Source of the DNA: JALHUF01 sp050014795
GTDB lineage: Bacteria; Acidobacteriota; Terriglobia; UBA7540
Reading direction: 5' to 3'
Length of the DNA: 29,212 nt
Assembly (NCBI GenBank): GCA_050014795.1
Contig: JBEKCQ010000033.1
Span: forward strand, 1-29,212
The notes under the pieces were generated by a model. The model did no database searches. It saw only the letters and a program-made list of their open reading frames with translations, and had not been told where the DNA came from. Made by a program: the position numbers and the translations under genes. The stretch's first letter is position 1, and each line of letters opens with the position of its first letter. Positions 16,302-24,814 of the stretch are shown here, piece after piece.

Positions 16302-17414
16302 TTACGCTCGGGCAGCTTGAATCCTGGGGAAATAGAGCCACACGTGCCCGAAATCGTCATCCTCGCCGAAAATGAGCTCGCCGTCGCGGCCGGTGACGGC
16401 ATCGCCGAAGACATAGCCGTAGCGGCGGCGCTCGAAGATGGAGACGGCCACGCCGAGGTTCGTGATCTCTCTGCGCACGGGGTCATAGCAGAACATCTTG
16501 GCGATACCATCTCCGCAGAAGCCGAAGAGCCGGCCATCGAAGGTGACGGCCATGGGGCCGACGGGCGCGAGCATGGTCTGGCCCAGCGACGGACTGAAGC
16601 CTTGTTCCTCATCGAACGAGAACAGGTGACCTTGCCCGTCTGCCGTGTAAAGCAGACCGTTCTGCGCGTCACGAGCCCAGACGAGCGGCGCCCCGCCCCA
16701 TGTCCCCTGAGGTAGGGGGATGGCTCCGCGCGTCAGGGTTCGCGCGCGCGGGTCGCAGCGCCACAGGTGGTCCATTCCGTCCAGCCCCACAATGCTGCCT
16801 TTGGAAGCCACCGCGAGGCGGCCCGCGCCGGCTACTTCTCCGACCACTTGAATCTTCGCGGTCTCTATATCCGCGGTGAAGACGTGACGCGTGGTAATGC
16901 CCACTGCCTGCTCTCGCGCAGCATCGGCCACGGCGTGCACGATGGGTTCGCCTGCGACGGCCTCTCCCAGGTCATCAAACTCCGGCCGCTCAAAACCCCA
17001 CTCCTGGATCAGGTCGTAAGGCAGCGGCTCAAGCCGGGTGCGGAGAATCCGCCCTCCGCCGCCGGGGCCGTTGACACAGGCCAGGAACTTGGTCTTGCCA
17101 CAGCAGACGGCGGCGCATTGCGTGGCGCCCTCCACGGGCTTCATATCGAAGACCATGCCCGTAACGCCGTGAAACATCCCGACGAAGACATGGGCGCGCC
17201 GGCCGCTGGTGCCGCCATAGACGTGTCCTTCCGGTGTCGCGTCCAGAGCCGTGATGTGGCTCTCGTCAGGGACAATCGGAATGGTCGCGCCCGGCAAACT
17301 GGTGGGAAACGCCAACATCGTTCCTTCGCTCACAAACGCCCCGTGGTGGATCTCCTCCCTCAGCTTTTGAGCATCCGGAGAGTTCTCATTGAATCGCTTG
17401 CGTTTCTCGCTCAT
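16302..17414 (-). CDS. Beta-propeller protein, apparently without export signal
   Basis: 370 residues made of repeated short strands with aromatic and glycine turns: HITALDATPEGHVYGGTSG, VGMFHGVTGMVFDM, TRHVFTADIETAKIQVVGEV, GSIVGLDGMDHLWRCDPRA, QNGLLYTADGQGHLFSFDEE, VAVSIFERRRYGYVFGDAVT. This is a six- or seven-bladed propeller of the PQQ/kelch/SMP-30-like general class; no catalytic residues can be named. The N-terminus (MSEKRKRFNENSPDAQKLRE) is charged and lacks a signal, unlike its Tat-exported partner. The SD overlaps the partner's stop codon (GGGTGAGGG), a sign of translational coupling. It is the last gene of a three-gene minus-strand operon with DUF4838 and another propeller. The closest function I can suggest is sugar-acid or polysaccharide-related lyase or binding, without direct support. 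Confidence 0.65.
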   Translation of the reverse strand: MSEKRKRFNENSPDAQKLREEIHHGAFVSEGTMLAFPTSLPGATIPIVPDESHITALDATPEGHVYGGTSGRRAHVFVGMFHGVTGMVFDMKPVEGATQCAAVCCGKTKFLACVNGPGGGGRILRTRLEPLPYDLIQEWGFERPEFDDLGEAVAGEPIVHAVADAAREQAVGITTRHVFTADIETAKIQVVGEVAGAGRLAVASKGSIVGLDGMDHLWRCDPRARTLTRGAIPLPQGTWGGAPLVWARDAQNGLLYTADGQGHLFSFDEEQGFSPSLGQTMLAPVGPMAVTFDGRLFGFCGDGIAKMFCYDPVRREITNLGVAVSIFERRRYGYVFGDAVTGRDGELIFGEDDDFGHVWLYFPRIQAARA

Positions 17415-17423
17415 GGAATACCC

Positions 17424-18788
17424 TCACCCCCAGATTCGAATGGGCAGGTGTGCATTTTCCCGTTTGCGATCCGCCGGCATCTCCACTTTGAATATACCGG
17501 AGGGCCGCGAGCCGACGTGGCCGAAAAAGAGATCGCCGTTGTGATCGACCGCGCCGCGCGATACGTACTGGGCGAAGTTCTTGGGGTGTTCGAGGCGCGC
17601 CACTTCGGTGCGCTCGAGCGTCGAAAGGTTGAGCCGCCAGACTACACCCTCCCGGTCCTGGTGCCCGGCGGGCAGCGGATGGTAAACGGGATCGCGCCAG
17701 CGGGACGCCACGTAATACAGCTGTCGGTCGCCGGCCATGGTCAGGCCGCCGCAATGGTCATAGAACGTGCTCACGGAAACGGTGGGGTCGCGCTTCTGCG
17801 TCACCGGGCCAAGGTCTTCCACGCGCGGCCACTCTCCCTTGTTCGGCCAGATGCGCATCATCCAGGGGTTGGCAATCCAGGTGACCGCGTACACGCAGTC
17901 GCCACCGGCGGCCGCGACCGCATCGTAAAAGACGCTGTGCCAACCCGTCTGGAATTCGGGATTGTGGGGCAGGACGAAGGGCGAAACTTCCAGGCGATCT
18001 TTTTGGGGATCGTACCGCACGAGATGTCCGTAGTCGTTTGTGGTCCATACGCGGTGCCGCTTGTCGAGGAAGAGCACCTGCGAGTTTATGGAGCCGAGAC
18101 GGCCCACCTCCCGGCGCGTGCGCTTTTTAAGATCGTAAATGATGAAGTGATCGCGTGGGTAGCTGAGTGCATAAAGAAGGCCGCACTCTTCATCATGAAG
18201 CAAGCACCGGCAACCCTCTTTGGGAATCAGGGTGTCCCACCACTTGACCTCGTCGGTTCTGGTATCGAAGGCCAGCAACGCGCTGCCCCGGAAACAACGC
18301 TCGGGATCGTGCCAGGAGCGCCAAGGGGAATACGCCGGCTGGTCAATCGGCGGGCCCGAAAGGTGCGTTGCCATGTAGAGGATGCCGTCGTGCAGGGAGG
18401 GTGCAAAGCTGTAATGGATCTTGCATTGCGTCGCCCGACCGGAATCGCCCGGGTCATCGACCTTTTGATCCACGGCGAAGAGATAGTCGAGCCCGTCTTT
18501 CTCCTCGTTGTAACGGACCACCTTCACGACGCCGCCCGGCACACCTTCGGCGCAGGCCGCGGCATAGATGCGCCCGTCGGGTCCGACCGACAGGGACCAG
18601 CAGGTGTCGGAATCCTTGTGCTCTGTGAACTCGTACCATTTCACTTTGTAACTGCTCGAAGCTTCCTGCTTCGCCGGTACGCCTGCCGGGGCAGCCGATT
18701 TTCCCACCTGAGGATACAGTGCCATTCCCGCGCCCAGCCAGCCCGCGCCGCTACGGAAGAAATCACGTCGGCCAATAGGTCTTGTCAT
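17424..18788 (-). CDS. Tat-exported beta-propeller protein
   Basis: 454 residues from ATG 18788, preferred because GGGGAGAGG lies 4 nt upstream; an in-frame GTG at 18803 would place the SD inside the gene. The N-terminus TRPIGRRDFFRSGAGWLGAG is a twin-arginine signal (RRDFF). The body is a propeller with blade-like repeats: CWSLSVGPDGRIYAAACAEG, GGVVKVVRYNEEKDGLDYLF, SALLAFDTRTDEVKWWDTLI, CRCLLHDEECGLLYALSYPR, RRVWTTNDYGHLVRYD-type strands, and SRGAVDHNGDLFFGHVGS. Folded export by Tat suggests a cofactor or a fast-folding domain. It lies 104 bp after the DUF4838 gene and 9 bp before the second propeller. It resembles that second protein in style, so the pair may derive from a duplication with different locations. 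Function unknown. Confidence 0.7.
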   Translation of the reverse strand: MTRPIGRRDFFRSGAGWLGAGMALYPQVGKSAAPAGVPAKQEASSSYKVKWYEFTEHKDSDTCWSLSVGPDGRIYAAACAEGVPGGVVKVVRYNEEKDGLDYLFAVDQKVDDPGDSGRATQCKIHYSFAPSLHDGILYMATHLSGPPIDQPAYSPWRSWHDPERCFRGSALLAFDTRTDEVKWWDTLIPKEGCRCLLHDEECGLLYALSYPRDHFIIYDLKKRTRREVGRLGSINSQVLFLDKRHRVWTTNDYGHLVRYDPQKDRLEVSPFVLPHNPEFQTGWHSVFYDAVAAAGGDCVYAVTWIANPWMMRIWPNKGEWPRVEDLGPVTQKRDPTVSVSTFYDHCGGLTMAGDRQLYYVASRWRDPVYHPLPAGHQDREGVVWRLNLSTLERTEVARLEHPKNFAQYVSRGAVDHNGDLFFGHVGSRPSGIFKVEMPADRKRENAHLPIRIWG

Positions 18789-18892
18789 GGTTCCTCTCCC
18801 CACAATCTCCAGACTGAACTCCGCCTAGCCGATTTTCGACCTCCGGCGGCCCCCAAGCGCAAGTGGGTCCCGCTCCGGGGCGAGGCCGCGCG

Positions 18893-21472
18893 TCAGCGCT
18901 CCTGCTTGACCTCATAACTGGCCTCCAAGGTCAACGCCCCTCCGGGAGCAAGAGAGCGCTTGGCTGACCAAAGGCCCAGGGTCGCACTCCTTTCCGCCTT
19001 GCCGCTCCACTCCACAAAGGATTGCGAGACTTCGTCCACCAGGAAGCGGTTCACCAAAACGAGGCCGGACCCGGCGCCCACAAGCCTCCACTCGCCGTCC
19101 GGCCGCTCGGGCCCATCGTAGATCGCCGCACCAGTGGGCTCCTGCTCCGGTTGGATCAGCCTTTTCTCGGTCGGCTTCCTTGCCCGACTGCGAAAGACGA
19201 CCGCAGCCAGATCCGGGGTTCTCAAGCCAGCCTCGCAGCGCGATTGAATGACAACGTCAAGGGCAGAAGCGCCGGCGTTTTCGAGATGAGTTTCAGTTCG
19301 GACGACGGCCCCCTCCGTCTGCAATTGAATTCTATACCTCACCTTCAGCCCGTTGGGATAGGTTCCAGCGAGCACAAGCTCCTGGGGCCCGGATTGTGAT
19401 GCCAATGCCCAATCCGCTTTGTAGCTCCGGGCGGCAAGATAGTCGGAGTACACGGCGACACCCAAGCCCCCGGCATTGGGGTATGACCACTCGCCGGGGT
19501 CAGGCTGGCGCAACACGTCCTTCCCAGTGGTCTTAGCAATCATATGGATTATCCGGCCACCGAGTTCCGGCACCACCTCAACCCGCAGTTCCGTGTTCTC
19601 CAAGGTCACCACCCGATACGGTTTGATGACTTGGGCAAATTGCTCTTCGTCCTCTGCGAGCTTGGCCCCTTCGTGGAGTTCCGTGATGCCGAAGGAGCGG
19701 ACGTCCTTCATGAAGCTCTGGAAGCTGTCTCTTAGTTGATCGATGTGAGCGGGTGCGTACCATCCGTCGCGCACCGTGTAAGCCTTCGCCTGCACTAGGT
19801 TCACGTAGTCGATGGAGAGCCTGGCCTTCCGCACGCGCGCCCGCGTGACGTCATCCCCGGCCGCCGCCTGGGCCTCGCGGAAGAGTTTCCTGGCCTGCGT
19901 CAGAAAATCCTCCGACAGGTAGGGTGCCCCTGGGTGTGTGTAGATCCACATGTGGTGACCCTGTCCTTGGGGGGCTGGCCTCACTTGCCGGTGCAGGAGG
20001 TCAAAGTAAGCCCGCATCGCCTTCGCTGCCTTGCCATAGTAGGCATACATGAACTCGTTGATGGTGGAATTCACGTTAACATTGGTATTCCAGAGCAAAC
20101 GCGCCATCACGAAGGAACGAAGCTCGGAGTTTTCCCCGCCACCCCCTTCGGCATAGGCGCCTTCCAGGAACAGGCCCACCACTCCGTGCTTCTGGTACAT
20201 GGGGATATCCGCTGCCAGTTCGTCGAAATCCGGGAAAGGCAGCAGATAGTGCGCGAAATTCGTGACGTAGTGCCATATGTAAAGCTGATTCGTGATCTTG
20301 GACCACTCCCGGAGGTTCTTCAGAAAATACGCGTCGTAGGGGCATTTTTCATACGCCTGCGCCTCGCAGACGCCTATGGGGCAAAGCCGGATGCGCACAT
20401 TCGGGAGTGGGCGGACTTTCAGGGGAGGAGCTTCGGAGTACCAGTAAGCTAAGGTGTCGAGCAGCTTTTCCGGATGCCTCTTGGATACTTCGGCGGCGAC
20501 CGCATTGACGAAGCGCAGGATGGGACCGGAGTGAGCGCCACCTTCTTCCTCCTCAACTCTCCGGCAATTATCACATTCACACCACCCATCACAGTCGTTC
20601 TGCGACACAGAATAGATGCTGGCTTCGGGGTGCTGCTCGATCCATCCGAGCACGGTCTCAATCGTGAGGCGCAGCACCTCGGGATTCGTCAGGCAGAGCT
20701 GGGCCCGTTCGCTCCTCCGCTTGCCCTCGACCAGGGCGTAATACTCGGGGTGGTCTTGGAAGTACTTCTCGGACGGGAGGATTTCGTAGAAGGTGTGGAC
20801 GAAGGGGAAATACTCGAACTTGCCGCCCGCCGACGAGTCGAGGTTCATATGGGATCCGTTCATTCTGTTGCGGGCGGCCCAATCGTTGTCAAAAGCTTCT
20901 GTGAAGAACGGCTCACGATACTCGAAGGCGGGCTTCTGGGTTTCATCCAGCGGATCTACAGTCAAGGTCGGCCTTTTGGGGACGACAGTACACTCAGGCG
21001 CGTACCAACGGCAGCCGAGCTTTTCCAGGAACGCGTAAACCCCATACATCGTCCCGCGCTGCCTGCCGCCGGCGATGATGAGGTGTCTCCCCTCGGTCCT
21101 CAGTACAAACCCCTCCGCGCCCAGCGTCTCAAACGGGATCGCTAGCTTGAGTCTCTCCAGCCAATTGCTGTTGCCGACGAGGACGAGATTTCCTGCCGGG
21201 CTTGCTGCATCGGTCACAATCGGCAGCCGGGCGCCTGACATCTCTTCCACGAATTTCTGCAGCTCTGCGGCGCCGCGCTTCTCCGATGGTGAGGCCGCCT
21301 GCGAAATGCAAATGGAGTAAGTGGACTTGCCCTTGTCCACGAACACGACACCCTTCTTGGCGTCCACCGAAGATCCAAGAGTGGTGATTCCACCGGCGGC
21401 CAACCCCATGCTGCCCAAGACAGCGGACTTTAGGAATCGCCTCCTGCTCTTCTCGCCCTCGGGTGATCTCAT
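18893..21472 (-). CDS. Tat-exported DUF4838 glycoside-hydrolase-like protein
   Basis: 859 residues. The N-terminus SRRRFLKSAVLGSMGLAAGG is a twin-arginine signal. Residues about 45-150 resemble the alpha-glucuronidase/GH20-type N-terminal alpha/beta domain (SEKRGAAELQKFVEEMSG, EGFVLRTEGRHLIIAGG, RGTMYGVYAFLEKLGCRWYAP). Residues about 180-500 are the DUF4838 TIM-barrel-like domain with its signature SVSQNDCDGWCECDNCRRVEE region and GPILRFVNAVAAEVSKR, LDTLAYWYSEAPP. Beyond about 630 a galactose-mutarotase-like beta-sandwich (LRVEVVPELGGRIIHMIAKT) closes the protein. The domain set suggests action on a plant or microbial polysaccharide carrying uronic acids or amino sugars, but DUF4838 has no settled activity. 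First gene of a three-gene operon; a candidate promoter lies at 21535-21562. Confidence 0.85.
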   Translation of the reverse strand: MRSPEGEKSRRRFLKSAVLGSMGLAAGGITTLGSSVDAKKGVVFVDKGKSTYSICISQAASPSEKRGAAELQKFVEEMSGARLPIVTDAASPAGNLVLVGNSNWLERLKLAIPFETLGAEGFVLRTEGRHLIIAGGRQRGTMYGVYAFLEKLGCRWYAPECTVVPKRPTLTVDPLDETQKPAFEYREPFFTEAFDNDWAARNRMNGSHMNLDSSAGGKFEYFPFVHTFYEILPSEKYFQDHPEYYALVEGKRRSERAQLCLTNPEVLRLTIETVLGWIEQHPEASIYSVSQNDCDGWCECDNCRRVEEEEGGAHSGPILRFVNAVAAEVSKRHPEKLLDTLAYWYSEAPPLKVRPLPNVRIRLCPIGVCEAQAYEKCPYDAYFLKNLREWSKITNQLYIWHYVTNFAHYLLPFPDFDELAADIPMYQKHGVVGLFLEGAYAEGGGGENSELRSFVMARLLWNTNVNVNSTINEFMYAYYGKAAKAMRAYFDLLHRQVRPAPQGQGHHMWIYTHPGAPYLSEDFLTQARKLFREAQAAAGDDVTRARVRKARLSIDYVNLVQAKAYTVRDGWYAPAHIDQLRDSFQSFMKDVRSFGITELHEGAKLAEDEEQFAQVIKPYRVVTLENTELRVEVVPELGGRIIHMIAKTTGKDVLRQPDPGEWSYPNAGGLGVAVYSDYLAARSYKADWALASQSGPQELVLAGTYPNGLKVRYRIQLQTEGAVVRTETHLENAGASALDVVIQSRCEAGLRTPDLAAVVFRSRARKPTEKRLIQPEQEPTGAAIYDGPERPDGEWRLVGAGSGLVLVNRFLVDEVSQSFVEWSGKAERSATLGLWSAKRSLAPGGALTLEASYEVKQER

Positions 21473-22626
21473 GGTGTCAACTTCTCTCTTTTAGCCAGGA
21501 TTTCTGCTTTGGACTCGCGGGCAGGCGAGCATATACCATAACCTCCCCTTGTGCGTTGCCAAAACTGGGCTCCACGCGGATGCAATCGAGCTTGCCAAAT
21601 CACGATACGTGAGACCGAATGCCGTCCTCGACTTTTCTCGGCTGCGCTTGCGGAAACCTCACCTTCGAGTCGTGCTGCTCTCGCGCAGAAACAGCATTCG
21701 GAAAAGGAAGTCGGGAAGAGAGCAACGCAGGAATGGTCTCACCGTGGAAACTCTTTCACGAGGCTGCAGGCCACGTGCAGCGATCTTCGGGTCGGCCGAC
21801 ACGAGGCATGCACGGTGAGACGGCGCGCTCGGAGACTCCCAAGCCCAACTTCAAGGTCTCGCAGTGGATCCTTGGGGCTCCCCGATGGGATTGTCCGCTG
21901 CCATGCGCGGGATGAGTTCACGAAGCCCGGCGGCAATGCTCAGTCCGCCTGGGCTGTTCACCCCCAACAGCCCGGCGTCTCGCTGGGGAAACTTGGTTAC
22001 AGAGAAACGGAGTGTTCACCATCACTCAGAACAAGAAAGTGCTACCCATCTTGCTCGAACAATTCGCTCGTGATTAGGTTGCCGCCACAACTGAAGAAAC
22101 GATCCCAACAGAAGCGGTCGGCAAAGGACCGACGGCCGGCCGAGAAAGCAAAGCGGAGATGGAGGCTCATCTTCTCCTGCATGACTTTCCGTCCATTCGT
22201 AAGTGTCAGCAGTATAGTCTACTCTGGAGATAATCTGTTTCTGTTCCTTAACATAAACAATTAGGCGCGTCACCTGGCAATACAGTCCGGGGTGCTCGAG
22301 TGCTGATGCCGCTGTTCAAGATTACACCGGTCGGCAAATTCGTCTACACTCGGGTGACCTGCCCCCAATCGTGGTACCACTTTCTAAGTTAGTCCGTGTG
22401 CCGTTTGACCCGCCCCGAAAAACTCTACCAGGTCGAGGTTCCGTTACTGATGCCAGGCCGGTAGGAGTCTGGTCCGCTTTCAAAGCGTCGTTGTCATAGT
22501 TTCCGGGAAGGGCGGAAACCCGAAACAACTCGCTCCAAAACGAGAGTGCGTGTCGTATACTGCTGCTGTCAGAAATGCCCAAAAGGGAATCCTGGTTAAG
22601 TCCCTCTGCGGAGTGGAAAGGACGCC
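21473..22626. other. 1.15 kb with no recognised gene
   Basis: Apart from the candidate DUF4838 promoter at its left edge and an SD for the next gene at its right edge, nothing is identifiable. Long open frames exist on both strands (for example 21551-22264), but their translations are Arg/Ser/Pro-rich with no domain pattern, as expected of random GC-rich DNA. The 22100-22260 part is noticeably more AT-rich at its end. The piece around 22350-22400 includes GTGGTACCAC, a short palindrome. Possibly degraded mobile DNA. Confidence 0.5.
21535..21562 (-). promoter_or_regulatory. Candidate promoter of the DUF4838 operon
   Basis: Minus-strand TTGGCA (21562-21557), 16-bp spacer, TATGGT (21540-21535), about 60 bp before the start at 21472. 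The -35 matches five of six consensus bases and the -10 four. No LacI-type palindrome is nearby, so this operon is probably not under the regulator at 13350. Confidence 0.4.
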
Positions 22627-23952
22627 ATGCGAATAATTCAGAGTTTGTGGTTCGCGGCGGCTCTGGGACTGTTCCTTGCGGCGCCGGCAACGTGGGCGCA
22701 GAAGCCCGCAACGGATGTGGCCGCGCAGGATCTGCACTCGCCAGGCAAAGGGAGCGCTGAGCGCAAGGCGATACTTGACGCGCTAAGGGCGAAGATGAAC
22801 ACCGGCCGGATCTTCGTCGTGGAGACGTTGCGCGTACACAACGGCTGGGCATGGACCCACGTAAAGCCACAGTCGCGCGATGGGAAGCGCCATTACGAGG
22901 ACATCTGGGCGCTGCTACAGGAGCACGACGGAAGCTGGCAGACTGTGGAACTCCAGTGTACAGAGGTGGGCAACCCTACCTGCACCGGTGGCGGTGGCGC
23001 TTACGAGCGGCTGAGGGCCAAGTTCCCTGCCGCCCCGGAGGACATCTTCCAGGAAACCCCAACCAGAGAGGCTGCCGAAAAGCCCCTGGGCGTGGAGGTC
23101 GTAAGGGCGAGTTACGGATCGGGCCCCGACGATCTGGGGCACAGCATCCCGGAGGAAGCCGCCCCTGAGGGCCCCATGAGCTTCGCGCTCGGGAGTAAGG
23201 GTGAAATCTATGTCCTCGACCAGCTCAACGCGCGAATTCAGGTCTTCAGAGATAAGAAGAGGATAGAAACCATTCCCATCCCGGACAACTCAAATTCTGA
23301 CTTCAAGGACATCGATGTCACCAAAGATGGCAAGATCGTCCTGCTCGACGCATCGATGCAGAAGAAGGTTTACTTGCTCGATGCCGAAGGAACGGTGCTT
23401 AACAAGCTGCCGCTCAAGGGCAGGAACGTTCCATCTGCCGATAGCGTCTATGGGATGTATTGTCGTGAGGATGGGATGTGGGACGGGATTTGGGTGGAGA
23501 CGGAAGGCCGCTCGGTTAGGATCGCGGACCTCGCGGGCAACCCCGATCCCCGGCGGATAGCAGTAATGGGATGGTTCACCTACAAAGGCACCCGCCTCCT
23601 GCGAGCGGAGGTCCTCGGGGATGTTACTGCCGGGGTCCATATATCGGAAGAAAACAAAACCCGATGGAAGGACTTCCGATTGGTGTTCGATATGCCCGTG
23701 GGCGGTTTGGAATTAGTGAACACCGACCAAGCCGATGACATCTTCGTGGAAGCGTCCTTGGGCGAGGACTCTAAAGCCGCCAATATCGCGTTGGTCCTCA
23801 ACCTTGAAGGTCAGGAGAAGAAGCGGATCAACCTATTCGTCTCGCACAGAGTCGAGCAGACCTTTCGCAACTTCCGCCTGTCTCCCGATGGCAAAATCTA
23901 CCAGATGGCGCTGGATGATGAGGGCGTGGCCGTAAGGAGGTACGACCCGTGA
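22627..23952 (+). CDS. Secreted protein: novel N-terminal domain plus NHL/SMP-30-like beta-propeller
   Basis: 441 residues with a signal peptide (1-24, ending TWAQ). Residues about 45-125 form a compact domain (AERKAILDALRAKMNTGRIF, VVETLRVHNGWAWTHVKPQS, YEDIWALLQEHDGSWQTVEL, CTEVGNPTC) seen, as I recall, in scattered proteobacterial and acidobacterial secreted proteins without assigned function; its two cysteines may form a disulfide. Residues about 160-440 are a six-bladed propeller: MSFALGSKGEIYVLDQLNAR, IQVF, DFKDIDVTKDGKIVLLDASM, KKVYLLDAEGTVLNKLPL, FRLSPDGKIYQMALDDEGVA. The SD GGAAAGGA is 5-6 nt before ATG 22627, and TATACT (22556-22561) could be its -10 box. It stands alone and is not obviously part of an operon. 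Confidence 0.75.
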   Translation: MRIIQSLWFAAALGLFLAAPATWAQKPATDVAAQDLHSPGKGSAERKAILDALRAKMNTGRIFVVETLRVHNGWAWTHVKPQSRDGKRHYEDIWALLQEHDGSWQTVELQCTEVGNPTCTGGGGAYERLRAKFPAAPEDIFQETPTREAAEKPLGVEVVRASYGSGPDDLGHSIPEEAAPEGPMSFALGSKGEIYVLDQLNARIQVFRDKKRIETIPIPDNSNSDFKDIDVTKDGKIVLLDASMQKKVYLLDAEGTVLNKLPLKGRNVPSADSVYGMYCREDGMWDGIWVETEGRSVRIADLAGNPDPRRIAVMGWFTYKGTRLLRAEVLGDVTAGVHISEENKTRWKDFRLVFDMPVGGLELVNTDQADDIFVEASLGEDSKAANIALVLNLEGQEKKRINLFVSHRVEQTFRNFRLSPDGKIYQMALDDEGVAVRRYDP

Positions 23953-24116
23953 CTTCGCCGTCTGGGATCAATGTCCTGGTTGATATCCCACGCATAGCAG
24001 GAAGTACCACCCGCTGTTTTTCTGAAACCTGCCACTCGATACGCAGCACCTGTCCTTGGGTTTGAGTCCTGACACCTGTGTTTTGCGCGGTCCACTCCCG
24101 CTGTCTGCATTTAAGA

Positions 24117-24212
24117 GCGGGTAGCGTAGAGTTCGGCTTTTTCGAACTCTGCCGTTCCTGACGATCACGAGAGCCGCAGAGTTTCTGAGACGCGAAACTT
24201 TGCGCTACCTGC
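24117..24212. repeat. REP/MITE-like multi-hairpin element
   Basis: An outer stem GCGGGTAGCG (24117-24126) / CGCTACCTGC (24203-24212) pairs over 10 bp with one G-T. Inside are a perfect 8-bp hairpin AGAGTTCG (24128-24135) / CGAACTCT (24143-24150) with a 7-nt loop, and AGTTTC (24180-24185) / GAAACT (24194-24199). A competing pairing, AACTCTGC (24145-24152) with GCAGAGTT (24176-24183), is mutually exclusive with the first hairpin. The 96-bp cassette is consistent with a short intergenic repeat mobilised in trans, or with a structured RNA. It lies in gene-free DNA after the NHL propeller gene. Confidence 0.55.
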
Positions 24213-24288
24213 TTCCTTGCGATCCCGCAAGCAGTCTGCCCTCGGCCTTGCTACCGGCCCCGTTCAAGGCACTCGATGCTCATTGTCA

Positions 24289-24490
24289 GGGAAGCTTGTT
24301 CACAGGACCAATCCGGCCTGGGTGGTCAGAAGGGATGTTCTCCCTTGGATCAGGGAGCCAATCGATTCCGCGACTGTGCATGTACTGAACGGAATCGCGT
24401 CGGAGGCGCACGTAAGAAACGGGGGGGCCAGTGGCCGAGAGCGACCTTGCGGCGGGAAGTTCATGCCGCGCAGGAGGTCCTGGAAAGGTC
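24289..24490. repeat. Direct repeat copy A: kinase-gene 3' tail plus conserved hairpin
   Basis: Clearly homologous to copy B at 26181-26385, in the same orientation, with long identical runs (for example ACGTAAGAAACGGGGG and CAATCCGGC). On the minus strand the right part (24490-24447) encodes FQDLLRGMNFPP, the end of acidobacterial Ser/Thr-kinase/TPR proteins, with the stop changed to CAA. Downstream of that, CGATTCCG (24363-24370) / CGGAATCG (24390-24397) form an 8-bp stem with a 19-nt loop, conserved in copy B with the same loop length. Confidence 0.7.
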
Positions 24491-24612
24491 CAACATCCTC
24501 TGTACCCTAGCCCCATACAGGCGTCGTGTCAGATGACTCTCGGACAGCGGCAGCCAAGTATTGACGACTGCAAAATATAGTGACGACAATCTCTGTAGCG
24601 TGGGTCTGCGGC

Positions 24613-24726
24613 CCGCTTTACCATGGCGAACATTGGTCCGTGCGCATGATCGCGCGCCACCTCTATCTGGCCTGCAAGACCGTACGGAAGTACCTGCTCT
24701 CGCCGCGGAGCGTGCCCGCTCGCTGA
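24613..24726 (+). pseudogene. IS21-like (IstA-type) transposase N-terminal HTH fragment
   Basis: The frame ending at TGA 24724-24726 reads PLYHGEHWSVRMIARHLYLA then CKTVRKYLLSPRSVPAR, close to the usual start of IstA-type transposases (an ly..eGwSir.IArhL.l.rkTVrkYL helix-turn-helix). No start, no catalytic core and no IstB partner were found nearby. It is a short relic in a debris zone between the NHL propeller and the UROD gene. Confidence 0.5.
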
Positions 24727-24814
24727 AAGGCCAACGGAGAAGACCGTGCGATATTGCACTCGGCAGACTCGGGGCTATCGCCGAGGACTCTCTGCCCAGC
24801 CGACTTCCACCTGA

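Noticed and set aside
16767..18917. A 716-codon plus-strand open frame across both propeller genes
   Set aside because: Spans two real genes and their boundary on the other strand; composition is that of antisense GC-rich DNA, with no recognisable domain.
21551..22264. A 237-codon frame in the 1.15 kb gap
   Set aside because: Translation is Arg/Ser/Pro-rich, without secondary-structure or domain signals and with no SD; overlapping frames of similar quality exist.
24117..24212. An integron attC site
   Set aside because: The outer arms do not fit the attC core (RYYYAAC/GTTRRRY), and no integrase or cassette array is nearby.
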